A stretch of DNA of 64,000 bases, from NCBI GenBank assembly GCA_031761405.1, contig JASEVX010000003.1:61575465-61639464 (forward strand), read 5' to 3'. How positions within the stretch are numbered: the first letter of the stretch is position 1; each line of letters opens with the position of its first letter. Origin of the DNA: Serripes groenlandicus. Lineage: Eukaryota; Mollusca; Bivalvia; Cardiida; Cardiidae. The notes beneath the pieces were generated by a model that had not been told where the DNA came from, did no database searches, and was given only the letters and a program-made list of their open reading frames with translations. Of this stretch, positions 49,652 through 60,321 are shown piece by piece. The translations under genes were made by a program, and so were the position numbers.

Positions 49652-50075
49652 CCGTACTAAAGACCACCTTGGAATAGCGATACCCTGTCTATAGCGACCA
49701 CACTTTTAGTTTCCCAATTACTCATTTTATGCATAAATGACCCTGTAATTAAAGACCACCTGTTATCAAAGACCATATCGAGGGCTTGGCATGAAACGGT
49801 TGTAACTTAGATTGGTATTTTTCTTACCAAGGTTAATCACCTCGCCATAAAGTCTTTATAAGCGTTAAATCATTTTTCTTGGTAAACAATGGAAATTTAA
49901 GTGCCATTGCTCGTTCTGAGCAATGGCACCTAAATTTGCATTGTTTACAAAGGTGTCAAAATATTGCCCCTAAATCAGCATTTTCAAATAGGTTTTTAGT
50001 TACAACCGTTTTCAAGCCAAACCCTCGATATAGTTGTATTCCCATGGGTGGTCTTTACACACATGTTCCACTTTC
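49652..50075 (-). repeat. R9 dispersed repeat split by R3
   Basis: Inverted R9 sequence (ACCCTGTCTATAGCGACCAC) to the left of the R3 MITE and GGGTGGTCTTTACAC to its right. Confidence 0.6.
49778..50028. mobile_element. R3 MITE inserted in another repeat
   Basis: Full-length, TA on both sides. It splits an R9-type repeat whose GTGGTCTTT pieces lie at about 49652-49775 and 50032-50075. Confidence 0.8.
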
Positions 50076-50236
50076 TCAAGAAATGATATCATGCACGGAT
50101 TTACTGCACGGATTTACTGCACGGATTTACGGATTTACTGAGTAGAATGTTCTGCTGGTATGATAGTCCATAATCATACATGTAGGAACTTGTCAACAAT
50201 CAGATCAGAAGTCATGAGGATTTCAGCAGGATAACT

Positions 50237-50440
50237 GTTAACCTTTTCCCCACATACAACAAATCTGCAGCAGACTACGTTGTTAAAAACATGTTGACGA
50301 AATAATGAAAAATTCTCTATAAATGAAGAAACAATTACTGAATCATGAGCAATGTCTGCTGTCTTTTGTATCACTGTTTTCAGAAGTCGTCCAGTCCGCT
50401 TCAGAGACGTCAGAAAGCGTCTGGTGGGAAAGAGTAAACA
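50237..50440. mobile_element. Diverged R1-like MITE just 3' of the VWA gene
   Basis: TTAACCTTTTCCCCACATAC start to GGGAAAGAGTAAAC; lies 60 bp beyond the stop codon of the VWA gene, so probably in or near its 3' UTR. Confidence 0.6.
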
Positions 50441-50498
50441 AAATTCAACTAATTGGTATTCGGTCTCTCAGGAAATGGTATCATTCACAGTACAAAGT

Positions 50499-51031
50499 CT
50501 ACTGTCCTTTACAGAGTATAGTGAGGATACGTTTGCCCACGTATTCAAATCCATTGGGATCACGTGTTGAAAACACGTGAGTCTTTGCATTCGTTGCAAA
50601 TTTCGCAAACCCCTTCGATGCGTCCCCTACGTTGATGACGATAACAGTTGACTTGGGTCTCAGACGATTGGCTTCAATCTGGGCCGCAGCCATGTCGTCT
50701 GCCACGCCAGCAACCATTAAGATAGTCACGTGATTTGACTTGTCATGCGGTCTAGGTCTGGGAAATGTGTTCCGTATTTTAACGATCATTTCTTTGATGC
50801 CATATGTCATGGCGGAACTCATCTCGCCGATGAATTCCGTGTTCGATTCGTACGTTCGTCTGTCTATTTCGGCATTCCCACAGACTTCATACAGACCGAT
50901 GGAAACTTCGCCCTTGGCCAGATCGAATCCCCCACCAACGTGTCTAATCAAGTCGAACGCATCCGCCCGATCGTGACCCCCGATATTGTACAGTCCAAAC
51001 ATAATCTTTGCATGTGAGCCCATCAAGCAAC
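50499..51031 (-). CDS. VWA-domain protein, terminal exon H (degenerate VWA-3)
   Basis: Acceptor CGATTGTAG|GTTGC in phase 1, stop TAG at 50499-50501; 176 residues after the split codon, encoded in a single exon. It has the alternating strand/helix layout of a VWA domain (KIMFGLYNIGG, EVSIGLYEVCG, HVTILMVAGVADD, STVIVINVGD, HVFSTRDPNGF). At the MIDAS positions it has LYNIG instead of DxSxS and VAGVA instead of TDG, so divalent-metal binding is unlikely. It may be a structural or protein-binding VWA, as in some collagen VI-type domains. The protein ends ILCKGQ. The upstream exon junction and phase fit. I am sure of the exon, less so of the fold assignment. Confidence 0.75.
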
Positions 51032-51277
51032 CTACAATCGATACGAAATTAATCAATTTCCAGTGCAAATACATGCAGATTGTCAGACTAAAAAATAATG
51101 TGATTAAGATATGTTAATGAGACCTCATTTGAATATGATTTTACGTCTTTCAACATGCAACAGTTGGACGTCATACACGCACATTTCATAAATTATATTT
51201 CATGTGTAAAATGTGTTTATTCACTACCGAAAGCATTCAAGTTTGATATAGTTGATATAAGTTTGTAAATGCCTTTA

Positions 51278-51385
51278 CCCTTTCCCACATATTGACTCTC
51301 TGTGACGCCTGTACAGCAGACGACTTATACAAATATTGTTGCAAAAAGAGAAATTACTCACAATGAGCAATTTATCTTTTTTCCA
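51278..51385. mobile_element. R1-like fragment in a VWA-gene intron
   Basis: CCCTTTCCCACATATTG start, CAGCAGACGACTTAT, hairpin TTACTCACAATGAGCAA; right part lost. Confidence 0.5.
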
Positions 51386-51854
51386 CAATGCTTTCAACTT
51401 AACTATAAAAATGTTCTTTCCTTGTTTTTTAACAAATTATTTTTTCTCAAAAAATATATGAGTTAACGCCATCGCTCTGAGATTTGACCTTTACAATTCC
51501 GCGTTCCGTTAAACTACACCTTTGCTGAAAATAGTCCTTGTATTTTTTCCGATAGTGCATCACTTCGATGTGTTATTTCAATGAAGTGAAGTCATATTTA
51601 AACTATCGAATCAACACAGAGAATCAATTCTCAAGAGAATATCAAATTAATGTTAAAGGTATATATTTCATGTGTCTGTAGGCATGTATGAATTTCGAGT
51701 TGTACCCCCATTGGCTAGTTATCTTATGTTTTCAAAGTCGTCTGCTGCAGATTTGTTAATTTAAACAATACTTTTATTTAATAATTGATAAAATATAAAC
51801 ATTGAGGTACGTTTACGAACAAGTGGATCAATATTGGATTTGGAAAAAACGTTG

Positions 51855-52084
51855 TTACCCCTTTCCCTCATATAGACGCTTTCTGACGCCTCTGCAGCAG
51901 ACGGCGTTTTGAAAACATAGTGACAAAAGAAGAAATTGCACAAAACGTGCAATTTCTCCTTTTGCCACAATGTTTTCCACTTTTTGTCATAGGTTATCCA
52001 TTCAATTATGGAGATTTTCTATGTTTTGACAAAATACCTTCAAATTCGTCTGCTGCATAATTGTCGTATGATCGAAAGGGTTAT
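51855..52084 (-). mobile_element. R1 MITE with altered but still paired hairpin
   Basis: Inverted orientation relative to most copies, in a VWA-gene intron. The core is TTGCACAAAACGTGCAA (51936-51952), so both arms differ from the usual TTGCTC/GAGCAA but pair perfectly. Confidence 0.8.
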
Positions 52085-52219
52085 ATAGTTATATTAATTT
52101 CTCTCCTGATATTAATATACCAGTAGAATTGGGAATAAAGAAACACAACTAGAATACTCACGTGACTGATCTGCTGGAACTGAAGAATAAAATAAAAACA
52201 GACATGTGTTATATAATAC

Positions 52220-52290
52220 ATGAGCCGTTCCACGAGAAAACCAAAAGTATGGCCTCTGCGTAATGTATCGCCCCTGATCAGCCTGCTCAT
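52220..52290. mobile_element. R4 MITE, left end only
   Basis: ATGAGCCGTTCCACGAGAAA to GATCAGCCTGCTCAT, in a VWA-gene intron. Confidence 0.7.
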
Positions 52291-53189
52291 TAAAACATGA
52301 TATTTTCATTTATAGATATCTCCCATATTCACTTCCAGCTATTTATAAAGTCATCTGCTGCAGATTTGTTGAAGGTGGGAAAGTGTTTGAATTGCAGTTC
52401 TAGAACAATCTATTTACTCTGCCATTTATCGATATCTAGGTCATCAATTAAGTAAACACGCTTATAAATATTGTCTTCATTCCTGACGGTGCATATGACG
52501 TCCACATATGGCGTATAGAACGTGACATTCTCTCCTTCAATTGCAATCATAGTTTCAGTAAATGTTAGTTTTCAAAGCAATGAAAAGACGAAGTATGTTG
52601 GTCTTTGAAAATTAATCAATATATTCATTCACGAACGCTAAAAATGCTATTCCATTATGAAATTAACCTAGTGTATTGTGAACTGCTGTGCCAGATATTT
52701 ACAAACACAAATACATAATGACCTTGGCAACCGTCATAAAACTAGAGCTGTAACTATATTTTATTTATTTCCCCGACCTCCTCGCAGGTCCCTTTGCCAC
52801 AGGACAGATGTCATGCTGTCATTCAAAGTTTGGTCATAGATTTAATAATGTATACAATCCAAGTGGGTAATTAACGTGTTTAAACAATCAACTGGAATGC
52901 CATAACGATTTGCAAACTCTCCTCGGTATAGAAAATATACAATTAAACTCCATTTTAATTCAAAACACTGAGTGGTTGGTGAGAAATAGCGCGAACACGA
53001 ATGTTGGTGTACAAACATTATGTATATTCATCAAGGGTTCAATATTCGACCGCGGCAAAATAATATTATCTGAACAATTAGTTAATATTCATTATTTGTT
53101 TTATTTTTGCTTCTCGTAAAGGGATTACGTTTTGTAAAATGTACATACTTGTTTGTTACTTACTATAGGCAAATGTGCCTGAATGTAAT

Positions 53190-53235
53190 AAAATGTATTG
53201 TATTGTATTGTATTGTATTGTATTATATTATATAG
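53190..53235. repeat. (TTGTA)n microsatellite
   Basis: About five TTGTA units turning into TTATA, 6-50 bp downstream of the exon G donor. Confidence 0.85.
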
Positions 53236-53240
53236 CATAC

Positions 53241-53375
53241 CTTTACAACTCTGATAAGCCAACGCTTCTTTAATATGTGGCAAGGCTTCATATCCGTTCA
53301 CATGGAACGTGTACTTATCCGCTGGTTTTGACGACATCATTTCTAACTCAGCATGATCTGTCATGTTTCCAACTC
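53241..53375 (-). CDS. VWA-domain protein, exon G (end of VWA-2)
   Basis: Symmetric phase 1-1 exon of 135 bp. Acceptor ATCTACAG|GAGTTG, donor TGTAAAG|GTATGC. Encodes GVGNMTDHAELEMMSSKPAD, the late strand FHVNGYEAL, the last helix and the closing cysteine (ALAYQSCK). A short TTGTA-type microsatellite lies just downstream of the donor. Confidence 0.85.
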
Positions 53376-53394
53376 CTGTAGATAATAATATAAT

Positions 53395-53600
53395 GCCATT
53401 AACATATCACATATACAGACGCTTTCTGACGTCTCTGCAGCGGATCACTTTTTAAAAACATCATGATGAGCAATTTCTCCGTTTGCCAGAATGTTTTCAA
53501 CTTCATTTAATAAGTGCTCTTTCCTTTGGAGATGGTTTTCGCATTTTTGCCTTCATGTTTTCGAAGTCGTCTGTTGCAGATATGTGGGGAAAATGTTGAC
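53395..53600. mobile_element. Diverged R1-like element
   Basis: CACATATACAGACGCTTTC, TCTGCAGCGG, then GTCGTCTGTTGCAGATATG; it lies 20 bp upstream of the exon G acceptor on the minus strand. Confidence 0.5.
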
Positions 53601-54361
53601 ACATCACGGATACACCCGAACTGTAATGGAACATAAATGATCTCAAATTGTTTTGTATGTTTACACATTGTGTATACGATACATGTTATATAGCTGTTTT
53701 TATTATTATGACCTGACGATAGTTTGTAATCATGTTTAGGCGAGACAGTTCTTGTTTAAGTCCAAAATAAAAAATGTGTTCTGTTCTGTTCTGTTCATAT
53801 AAGACAAGATAAGATAAGATAAGACTATTTTTTATTTACGTGACATGTTTGAAATCTATTTTGGTTACCAATATGATATTTAAAAACAAATAATGATAAC
53901 CACGGGCGGCCATTTTGGCCTATACGTCACCGTTATTTGTGTACATATTATGATATCAAGTCACATAGCATTATACTATATATATATGCGTAATCTGCAA
54001 ACGCACAATCTTATATCCGATGTTTTAAAAGCTTGTTAAATGTAGGCATTCTAACATTTTGAAAACGTCGTTGGTCATTATCGAGTCCTGCTCATGCATT
54101 TACATAGTACAGAACATGTTCGTACGATTTCTTGTCAGTCCAGGATTGAATATGAAGAGCATCTGACGATTAAGGGTCTAATTGCATCTCAGTTTGGGAA
54201 TAGCATAAAGGTCTATTGGCATGGAAATGATGTGACAACTCTTCTAGTGCGTTCATAATATATTCGATACATATGGAATATTGTGTTGCATTAATGATAC
54301 TTCGTTTTGTATTGTACTACGAGGCGCGTGAAATAAAATGATATAGCATTTCACAATCTTC

Positions 54362-54510
54362 ATGGTGGGGTGCCCTTGGGCAAGGCACATTTTTTAGCCT
54401 AGTACTGATTTGTTTACCCAGGGATCATGAAGAAGTGAAATGTCGCCGTGATATAACTGAAATAATGCTGAAAGCGGCGTAAAACCCCAATAAAACAAAA
54501 CGTTGGACGT
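54362..54510 (+). repeat. S-C SINE, head lost
   Basis: GTGCCCTTGGGCAAGGCACA to GGCGTAAAACCCCAATAAAA. Confidence 0.7.
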
Positions 54511-54639
54511 TGCCAATATTTACAAATTTGACTACCTTAAAGGTTGGTTGATGAGAATGAATGAGCGAAGTCTACAACGCGATGTTCAAGGCGTTGATTC
54601 ACTGTAGGCAACTGGACAAGGGTACATATACGCCGACGT

Positions 54640-54860
54640 ATGTTGTGATTGTTTTTGTTATATTGGGATTTTGCGCACTGTTCAACATTGTTTCAATCAT
54701 ATCACGGCGACAATTCATTGGTCCCTGGGTAATCAAACCAGTACTGGGCTAGGCTATGTGCATTGCCTTAAAAAGCACCAGGACCGCCCGACTATGGATC
54801 TGCTTCAACCAGGAACGCAACACAGTAAAGTTGGATTTCGAAGAGCATCGTTCAAATCTA
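54640..54860 (-). repeat. S-C SINE, degraded
   Basis: GGGATTTTGCGCACTGTTCA, CCAGTACTGGGCTAGGCTA, GACCGCCCGACTATGGATC. About 75 bp from exon F of the VWA gene. Confidence 0.6.
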
Positions 54861-54933
54861 GATCATAAGCTCAGCCGAAGAGTTCCGGCTCCTGTCTTCA
54901 ATGGTAAAGAAAACCCAAGTAGATTTCATTTAC

Positions 54934-55087
54934 CTATGGTGAACACGTATATTCCCTTGTCGTGTACCTTCGGTGCTGCTTCAGTCGTCAGTTTGGGAGA
55001 ACTTGATATCCCGTCAGTTATTAGAATACATATGTGGGCCACACCAGGTCTTGACCCGTGCATGGGCGTAAACATGTCGATGGTTTC
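54934..55087 (-). CDS. VWA-domain protein, exon F (VWA-2, third part)
   Basis: Found by searching for the missing middle of VWA-2. Acceptor TTTACTCTGCAG|GAAACC (phase 0), donor ACCATAG|GTAAAT (phase 1). It translates to 51 codons, ETIDMFTPMHGSRPGVAHIC, then ILITDG with the MIDAS aspartate, then KGIYVFTI. Joined to exon G it gives the standard FTIGVGN strand. A plus-strand reading frame across it is an antisense shadow. A SINE lies about 40 bp away. Confidence 0.85.
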
Positions 55088-55126
55088 CTGCAGAGTAAAT
55101 GTGCGTTATATGTCTAGATATAGATT

Positions 55127-55446
55127 GACTGTTTGGTGTTTAACCGCGTTTCCTTTGTCAAACGTCAAAGGTCACTACTAGTCCATATATCCTGATACCT
55201 GCGTGCCAGTCGTAGTGCTAACCCCGCAACCCTGCGCGTCAATGAGGGCTGCAATTACTACCATTTAACCTGGCACAAGCAAGTCAGTCGTAATGCTAAC
55301 CCCGCAACCTTGAGTGCCAATGAGTGCAGTCATTACTACCATTTAAAAGGTATTTCGTATGACCTGGCCCCGGATCGAACCGCAGATCGAACGCGCGACC
55401 TGCCGCATCTGAGGCGGCCGCCATAGCACTTCATTACCGAGGCGGT
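55127..55446 (-). repeat. S-B SINE with internal duplication
   Basis: GTCGTAATGCTAACCCCGCA segment occurs twice about 75 bp apart; head ends CCGAGGCGGT. It is 40 bp upstream of exon F of the VWA gene. Confidence 0.72.
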
Positions 55447-55464
55447 CTATATATACAATTCTCT

Positions 55465-55755
55465 GTTTGTTTTTGTTTGATTGATGTTTACGCCGTTTGA
55501 AACCTTACCTTTAGTTAAATAACAGTAATAGTTCACTTATTCATGATTCCTGGATAAACAAGCCAGTATTAATCCAGGAAATGTGACTGCCCATGACCGC
55601 TTCAAGACGCCCGGCTCCAAATCCTCGACGCTTACCACTAGACCACGGCGGTTTCGACATTTTTCGAGTGAGCGTTTCCTGGCTTTCTCATACCAGTACT
55701 CCACACAACAGTCTTTCTAAGGAATTGACTGCTTTTCCACATAGACTGTTGTTGG
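55465..55755 (-). repeat. S-C SINE joined to an S-A fragment
   Basis: S-C from TTTGATTGATGTTTACGCCG to CTTACCACTAGACCACGGCG, then S-A body GCGTTTCCTGGCTTTCTCAT to CACATAGACTGTT. Confidence 0.6.
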
Positions 55756-55875
55756 GAAGTAAATTATTCCTGTCATGTTTTAAAAGAAGTTATATTATAA
55801 ACCACATATCCATTGTGGTAAACAGTATAGTTACAGAGGTCTCGCAATGCTGCGAAGTCCAAAGGTACCAATCGT

Positions 55876-56000
55876 ACCCTCGAGTTATATAAATCTCATG
55901 TTACATGTACACAAACCTCGAGTTATATAAATCTAAAGTTACATGTACATAAACCTCGAGTTATATAAATCTCAAGTTACATGTACATAAACCTCGAGTT
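55876..56000. repeat. 38-bp tandem repeat, about 3.3 copies
   Basis: Unit CCTCGAGTTATATAAATCTC plus AAGTTACATGTACATAAA, in a VWA-gene intron. Confidence 0.88.
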
Positions 56001-56311
56001 GACGACGCGATAGAGTGGTCGCTGGATTTAGGCTAAATTCATGTATGCATTTGCAGGTTCAAAATTCATTTTAGACGTTTATGTCTTTATTATGAAAACC
56101 AAGCCGGTGATAACATCATACCGATGAGAGAATGTAGCAGCAGTTCGATTGCTCGTAAGATCAATCAGAACAGTTGCTACACTGTTTTCCGAAGACAGAT
56201 CTTCTCAAGGGATAGGTTCGATTTAAACGAAATATTCGAGTTATCGTAGGCTCGGCTTATCGCAAGTCTACTTTTTGTTTAAAAATTTAATACTTCTGAG
56301 AAGTGACTTAC

Positions 56312-56449
56312 GTTTAAAGCCAGATGCGTATTCGTAATTCCGTTGTCTTTCGTCACTTTAAGCACAGCATCACGGATGGCTTCTTTTGTCTTGTAAGTGT
56401 TGAAATTAAAACCAAGCTTTGTCGTGTCGCTGAAAGCGATCAAACCAAC
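56312..56449 (-). CDS. VWA-domain protein, exon E (VWA-2, second part)
   Basis: A 138-bp, phase 0-0 exon (46 codons), VGLIAFSDTTKLGFNFNTYK to NGITNTHLALN, with the MIDAS threonine in NTHLAL. Acceptor CCTTGCAG|GTTGG, donor TTAAAC|GTAAGT. A SINE with a 12-bp target duplication is inserted about 20 bp upstream of the acceptor, so the branch-point region now lies partly in SINE sequence. The last 20 bp (TTATCGTTCCTTGCAG) are retained. Confidence 0.87.
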
Positions 56450-56470
56450 CTGCAAGGAACGATAACTGGT

Positions 56471-56694
56471 TTGTTTGGAGTTTAACGCCGCTTTCAACAG
56501 CTTTGGTCATATCACGGCGGTCAGTGCACCTACCCATGTTTTCCTGGCTTTCCTACACCAGTACTTACACAACATTCTTTCGAAGCCACTGACTACTTTC
56601 TCACATGGATCAGAGGTGAGAGGCAATGGAAAAATCGCCCGAAAGAATGTCGCCGCAACCGGGTATCGAACCCGTGACCTCCAGATCACGAGTC
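56471..56694 (-). repeat. S-A-like SINE with 12-bp target duplication beside exon E
   Basis: ACGATAACTGGT flanks it at 56459-56470 and 56695-56706. Tail GGAGTTTAACGCCGCTTTCA at left, tRNA-like head ACCGGGTATCGAACCCGTGA at right. Its edge is about 20 bp from the exon E acceptor. Confidence 0.85.
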
Positions 56695-56995
56695 ACGATA
56701 ACTGGTATTGAGATGTTACCAATTTCAAAATCATTTCAAAATGTTATTACCCATCATACTATAACATGTATAAATATAGTTAAATATAAAACAGCAATGT
56801 TTCGGCGTTATACATATGGGTAAAGCCTACACGGTGTAAAGTATTTTGATGCCATTCTATCAGACTATTGACAATATAATATGTGGTCTTGTTATAAAGT
56901 AAGTTAAGAAACATTTAAACAAAGGACGCATTTTACTAATAAAGTGCAGCAAACTGACACTTCAAAACATGTCTGTTGTTGAATATGTATTGCTT

Positions 56996-57233
56996 TGAGT
57001 TTAATGCCATTTTCATCCGGATGTATTTGGTGGAACTATATGACGGCCAGTACTCATTACCAATCGTTACGTTGTTTCCTGGGTTTCTAGCACCAGCAGT
57101 CCATATCACATCCCTCCAATACAACTGGCTAGCTTCACATAAAGATGTTTAACCCATTGACTGAAGTAAAATAACCCTTGTTATAATGACGTTTTCGTCA
57201 ACTTTCGGAACGCCTGTTGACCCTTAGCCGGGA
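56996..57233 (-). repeat. S-A-like SINE, diverged
   Basis: TTTGAGTTTAATGCCATTTTC, ACGTTGTTTCCTGGGTTTCT, ACGTTTTCGTCAACTTTCGG; head decayed. Confidence 0.6.
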
Positions 57234-57530
57234 GACGAAGTAAAACAGCTCAAATGTTCATTGTACTCTTACTTATCCTACTTATCCTTTGTAACAGAAC
57301 ACTTTGAGGACGACATTGTCTTGACGATAATTGGACGCCTCCCCAGTGGAGAATGAAATACAAAGAAATTACTTTCGATAACCAACTGACAACACATATA
57401 AAGTATACATTGTTGAGTTGATTTTAATAAAGCATCCTCCCCTGTTTCCATGGTTTCTTAATGCGACAATAAGCTTATCCAAGTAAATTTCAGGTTTAAA
57501 CCCGAGATATAACTAGCTCAAAATAATTAC

Positions 57531-57667
57531 CCTGGTTTTTCCACTTTTAATATCGAAGATATCCACGACATGGGTCACAAACGCCAGTTGTTTTTTAAAG
57601 TCCTCGGACCAAATACTAGATGACATGTCCAGTACGAACAACATGTCCACTTCTTTACCCTGGCATT
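57531..57667 (-). CDS. VWA-domain protein, exon D (start of VWA-2 with MIDAS DxSxS)
   Basis: Acceptor GTCTTACAG|AATGCC in phase 1, donor ACCAGG|GTAATT in phase 0. It encodes ECQGKEVDMLFVLDMSSSIW: the opening cysteine, the hydrophobic first strand and an intact DMSSS MIDAS motif, followed by the first amphipathic helix (SEDFKKQLAFVTHVVDIFDI). Length 137 bp. The fit to the start of a VWA domain is clear. Confidence 0.88.
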
Positions 57668-57669
57668 CT

Positions 57670-58280
57670 GTAAGACAATGTTATCAGTTGCTTAGACGGT
57701 TTGGGTTTTCCAAGAACAAATTACAGATATGTTTACTTTTAAAGAAATCCTATATTTGAATGGTAGCGGTAGCTAACTCAAGATGTCCTGTTCCAAAAAC
57801 GACTTTAGATCATTACAAAAGAAATTAATTATACGTCAAAGGCTCAAAGCAAATACAGACAACAGTTATAGCCTAAATGCAACTGGAGACGTTTGAAAGC
57901 ATTACGGGAATCTTTCTAACTCTGTATCATAATAAGCATTAACGATATCTGGTCAATGGCATTGTCATCAATGGTGTAAGCATTCTATGTAAATTGGGTG
58001 TAGTTAAGCAATCGAGACGTGGTAATTAAATCTATAACTACAGATGTATTATAGCACTTAGCACATAATGAGCACTTTGCAATTAACTAGTTACTTCGTT
58101 CATATTCTGCGTCAGCCGAAATTAGGTATAATTACACAGGCGAACAGTGAATAATACGCCTAGATTCATTAGAGTTACCGCTGATCGCTTGCAATTAAAA
58201 ATAACATAAATGTGACTTCAGACAAAAACATAATCTGTCATTTTGCCACAACGTTTTCAGCGATATTTGATAAGCAAATT
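57670..58280. other. VWA-gene intron, no further feature seen
   Basis: Intron sequence between exon C and exon D with no clear repeat before the R2 MITE at 58286. Confidence 0.55.
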
Positions 58281-58285
58281 CGCAT

Positions 58286-58495
58286 TTAACCTTTTCAGCG
58301 CCAAATTGTAAAGTAGACTCTTCCATGTTGAAATCGGGCTTCTCCGTTTCCATTTTCACAAAAGTTTTGGAATAGTTCGATAACTAAAATGCAAACAATG
58401 CCGATTTCAGGTGATACAGCTCGTCACGAGCTGACTCACCTGAATCTGCATTGTTTGCAAAAACCTCAATATTGCCATTGGCGCTGAAAGAGTTA
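58286..58495. mobile_element. R2 MITE in a VWA-gene intron
   Basis: TTAA at both ends; core CAGCTCGTCACGAGCTG. Confidence 0.83.
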
Positions 58496-58864
58496 AAGAG
58501 ATTTTTTCATAGTTCTACCTATATGTTTTCCAGGTCGTCTTCCATGCAATGGTTAACTAACATTGTCGTGTATCTAACAGACGGACATGCTTGTAAATGA
58601 TCCAAAAACGCTAAAATGTTGTCCGGTCAACAAATATGTACAGAAATGGCCTCACTTTAACTGCCGATAATGCCCATTTGAAGACAGTTCTGTGGCGAGC
58701 TGTATTTTAACGTTGGAATTTATATTAATCTATTAATCACCATGACCTATCACCGCCGACTAACATTGTGTGTGTTAATTACGGTGCAATGGAATGTCTA
58801 TGATCAAGCGTGGCGTTAATCAAAGTACAAATTTATCGCATCGCCAGAAATCACATCCACTATT

Positions 58865-59055
58865 TTATTTGGGTTTTTACGCTGTTTTCAACATTATTTT
58901 AGTTTTATTCATGATCAATGGGTAACCAAAACCAGTACTAGGCTAGGAAAAGTGCTTTTGCCCAAGGGCATTCCACCTTGACCGCCGCGAGTGGGGATCG
59001 AATCCGGGATGCCCGGTTACATATCCCAGACGGTAAACACCCGGCCACGGCGGAT
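58865..59055 (-). repeat. S-C SINE
   Basis: GGGTTTTTACGCTGTTTTCA to GGATCGAATCCGGGATGCCC and AACACCCGGCCACGG. Confidence 0.72.
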
Positions 59056-59335
59056 GTGTCAATTCCAGTACTTACCAACTCTTACACATTAATTCTTCCA
59101 TTTCTGTTCAACACTCTTAAGTTCATACCTCAAAAAACAAATACATTTTCCATGCAAACCAGAAGTAAAAAAACGAAGCTATACCAACCTTCCTTAGAAT
59201 CTGAAAAGATAAAGAAAATACAAATGATGCAAACTGAAACGTACTCCAAAAGTGTTATAGTTACGACTTTTCGTACTCGGCGTTCAAGTTGAGCATGGAG
59301 TACGTTTCCTGAGCATGGAGCAAGTGTTATAGTTC

Positions 59336-59485
59336 CGGACCCCGGATCAGCCTAAGCATGCCGCGCGGGCTAACCAGGACAGACACTTTTCGCCTCTTGT
59401 GGATTTTCCGTTTCAGGGATCATTAATCTATACATATATCCCCCCTGAGACGGAATGTGTCGACCCGGATCAGTCTGCGCGGAAA
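59336..59485. mobile_element. R4 MITE, internal part
   Basis: CCGGATCAGCCTAAGCATG to CCCGGATCAGTCTGCGCGG; both ends lost. Confidence 0.65.
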
Positions 59486-59542
59486 GCATACATTTATATG
59501 ACTTTAATCAACATTGGTCGTTCACAAAATACGCGATTAGAA

Positions 59543-59922
59543 ACAATGTTGGCGAATACTTAAAACCAGGAAGAACCTGGGTGTACATGTAGCACAATCT
59601 AGGGTTGGTTCGCTACTCAATAAATAGTCGTGAGAACAGACTACTGCATACATTTACAAGAGCGTATCGACAAGCAGAGACGGTGATATCATTTGTCAAA
59701 TTAATTAAAAATAGGGTTAAAACTACCTTGATACAATGTTGGCGAATACTTAAAACCAGGAAGAACCTGGGTGTACATGTAGCACAATCTAATGTTGGTC
59801 TTTATTGTTCGCTACTCAATAAGTAGTCGTTAGAACACTGCATAAATTTACAAGAGCGTATCGACAAGCAGATACGGTGATCTCATTTGTCAAAATTCAT
59901 TAAAAATAGGATTAAAACCTCC
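59543..59922. repeat. Two-copy ~190-bp tandem duplication touching exon C
   Basis: AATGTTGGCGAATACTTAAA … ATTAAAAATAGG occurs at 59543-59735 and 59737-59922. The copy boundary falls at the exon C donor, so the distal copy also carries a donor-like ATCAAGGTAGTTTT (minus strand). Confidence 0.82.
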
Positions 59923-60065
59923 TTGATCCTTTGGTGTCGTTGTCTCTTTAGTCGTGGTCGTTAGTTCCTCTGTAGTAGTCGGTGGCTTTGTAGTGGTCGT
60001 TGTTACCTCTGTTGTAGTAGTAGAGGTGGTGGTCTCTGGGGCTGGAGTGGTGGTGGTCTTTGTCA
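59919..60065 (-). CDS. VWA-domain protein, exon C (Thr-rich mucin-like linker)
   Basis: A 147-bp symmetric phase 1-1 exon encoding 48 complete codons, more than half of them Thr, with Pro, Glu and Lys (runs such as TTTTTKPPTTTEEL). It links VWA-1 to VWA-2; such segments are usually O-glycosylated, extended spacers (family knowledge). Acceptor ATATTTCAG|TGACA is good. The donor GGAG|GTTTTA is weak but is the only GT before an in-frame stop, and its phase matches exon D. A neighbouring tandem duplicate carries a better donor (ATCAAG|GTAGTT), suggesting the site has slid by one codon. Confidence 0.75.
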
Positions 60066-60321
60066 CTGAAATATGGAAAACAAAATAGACCAAGCCTCAA
60101 GAAAACAGACCATTGTAAGCAGGCATCGAAGGCTGATCCAGGCATTCCATGTTCGCCAAGCCTATGCTAATCTGATACCAAGGTGACGTAAACACTACCC
60201 GGGTGTCACCTCTAATAACTGTTTTGCAGTTGTATACATATTAACGGAATAGGTCATCGGTCTATTGGAGAGACCATATTTGCGAAATGAAAGCCTGAAG
60301 TTATATTTCTGACCTTTGTTA

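Noticed and set aside
50740..51017. Plus-strand open frames of 78 and 90 codons
   Set aside because: They lie opposite the terminal VWA exon and show no domain or splice evidence.
54756..55181. 141-codon plus-strand frame
   Set aside because: Antisense shadow of VWA exon F; the minus-strand exon has proper splice sites and VWA motifs.
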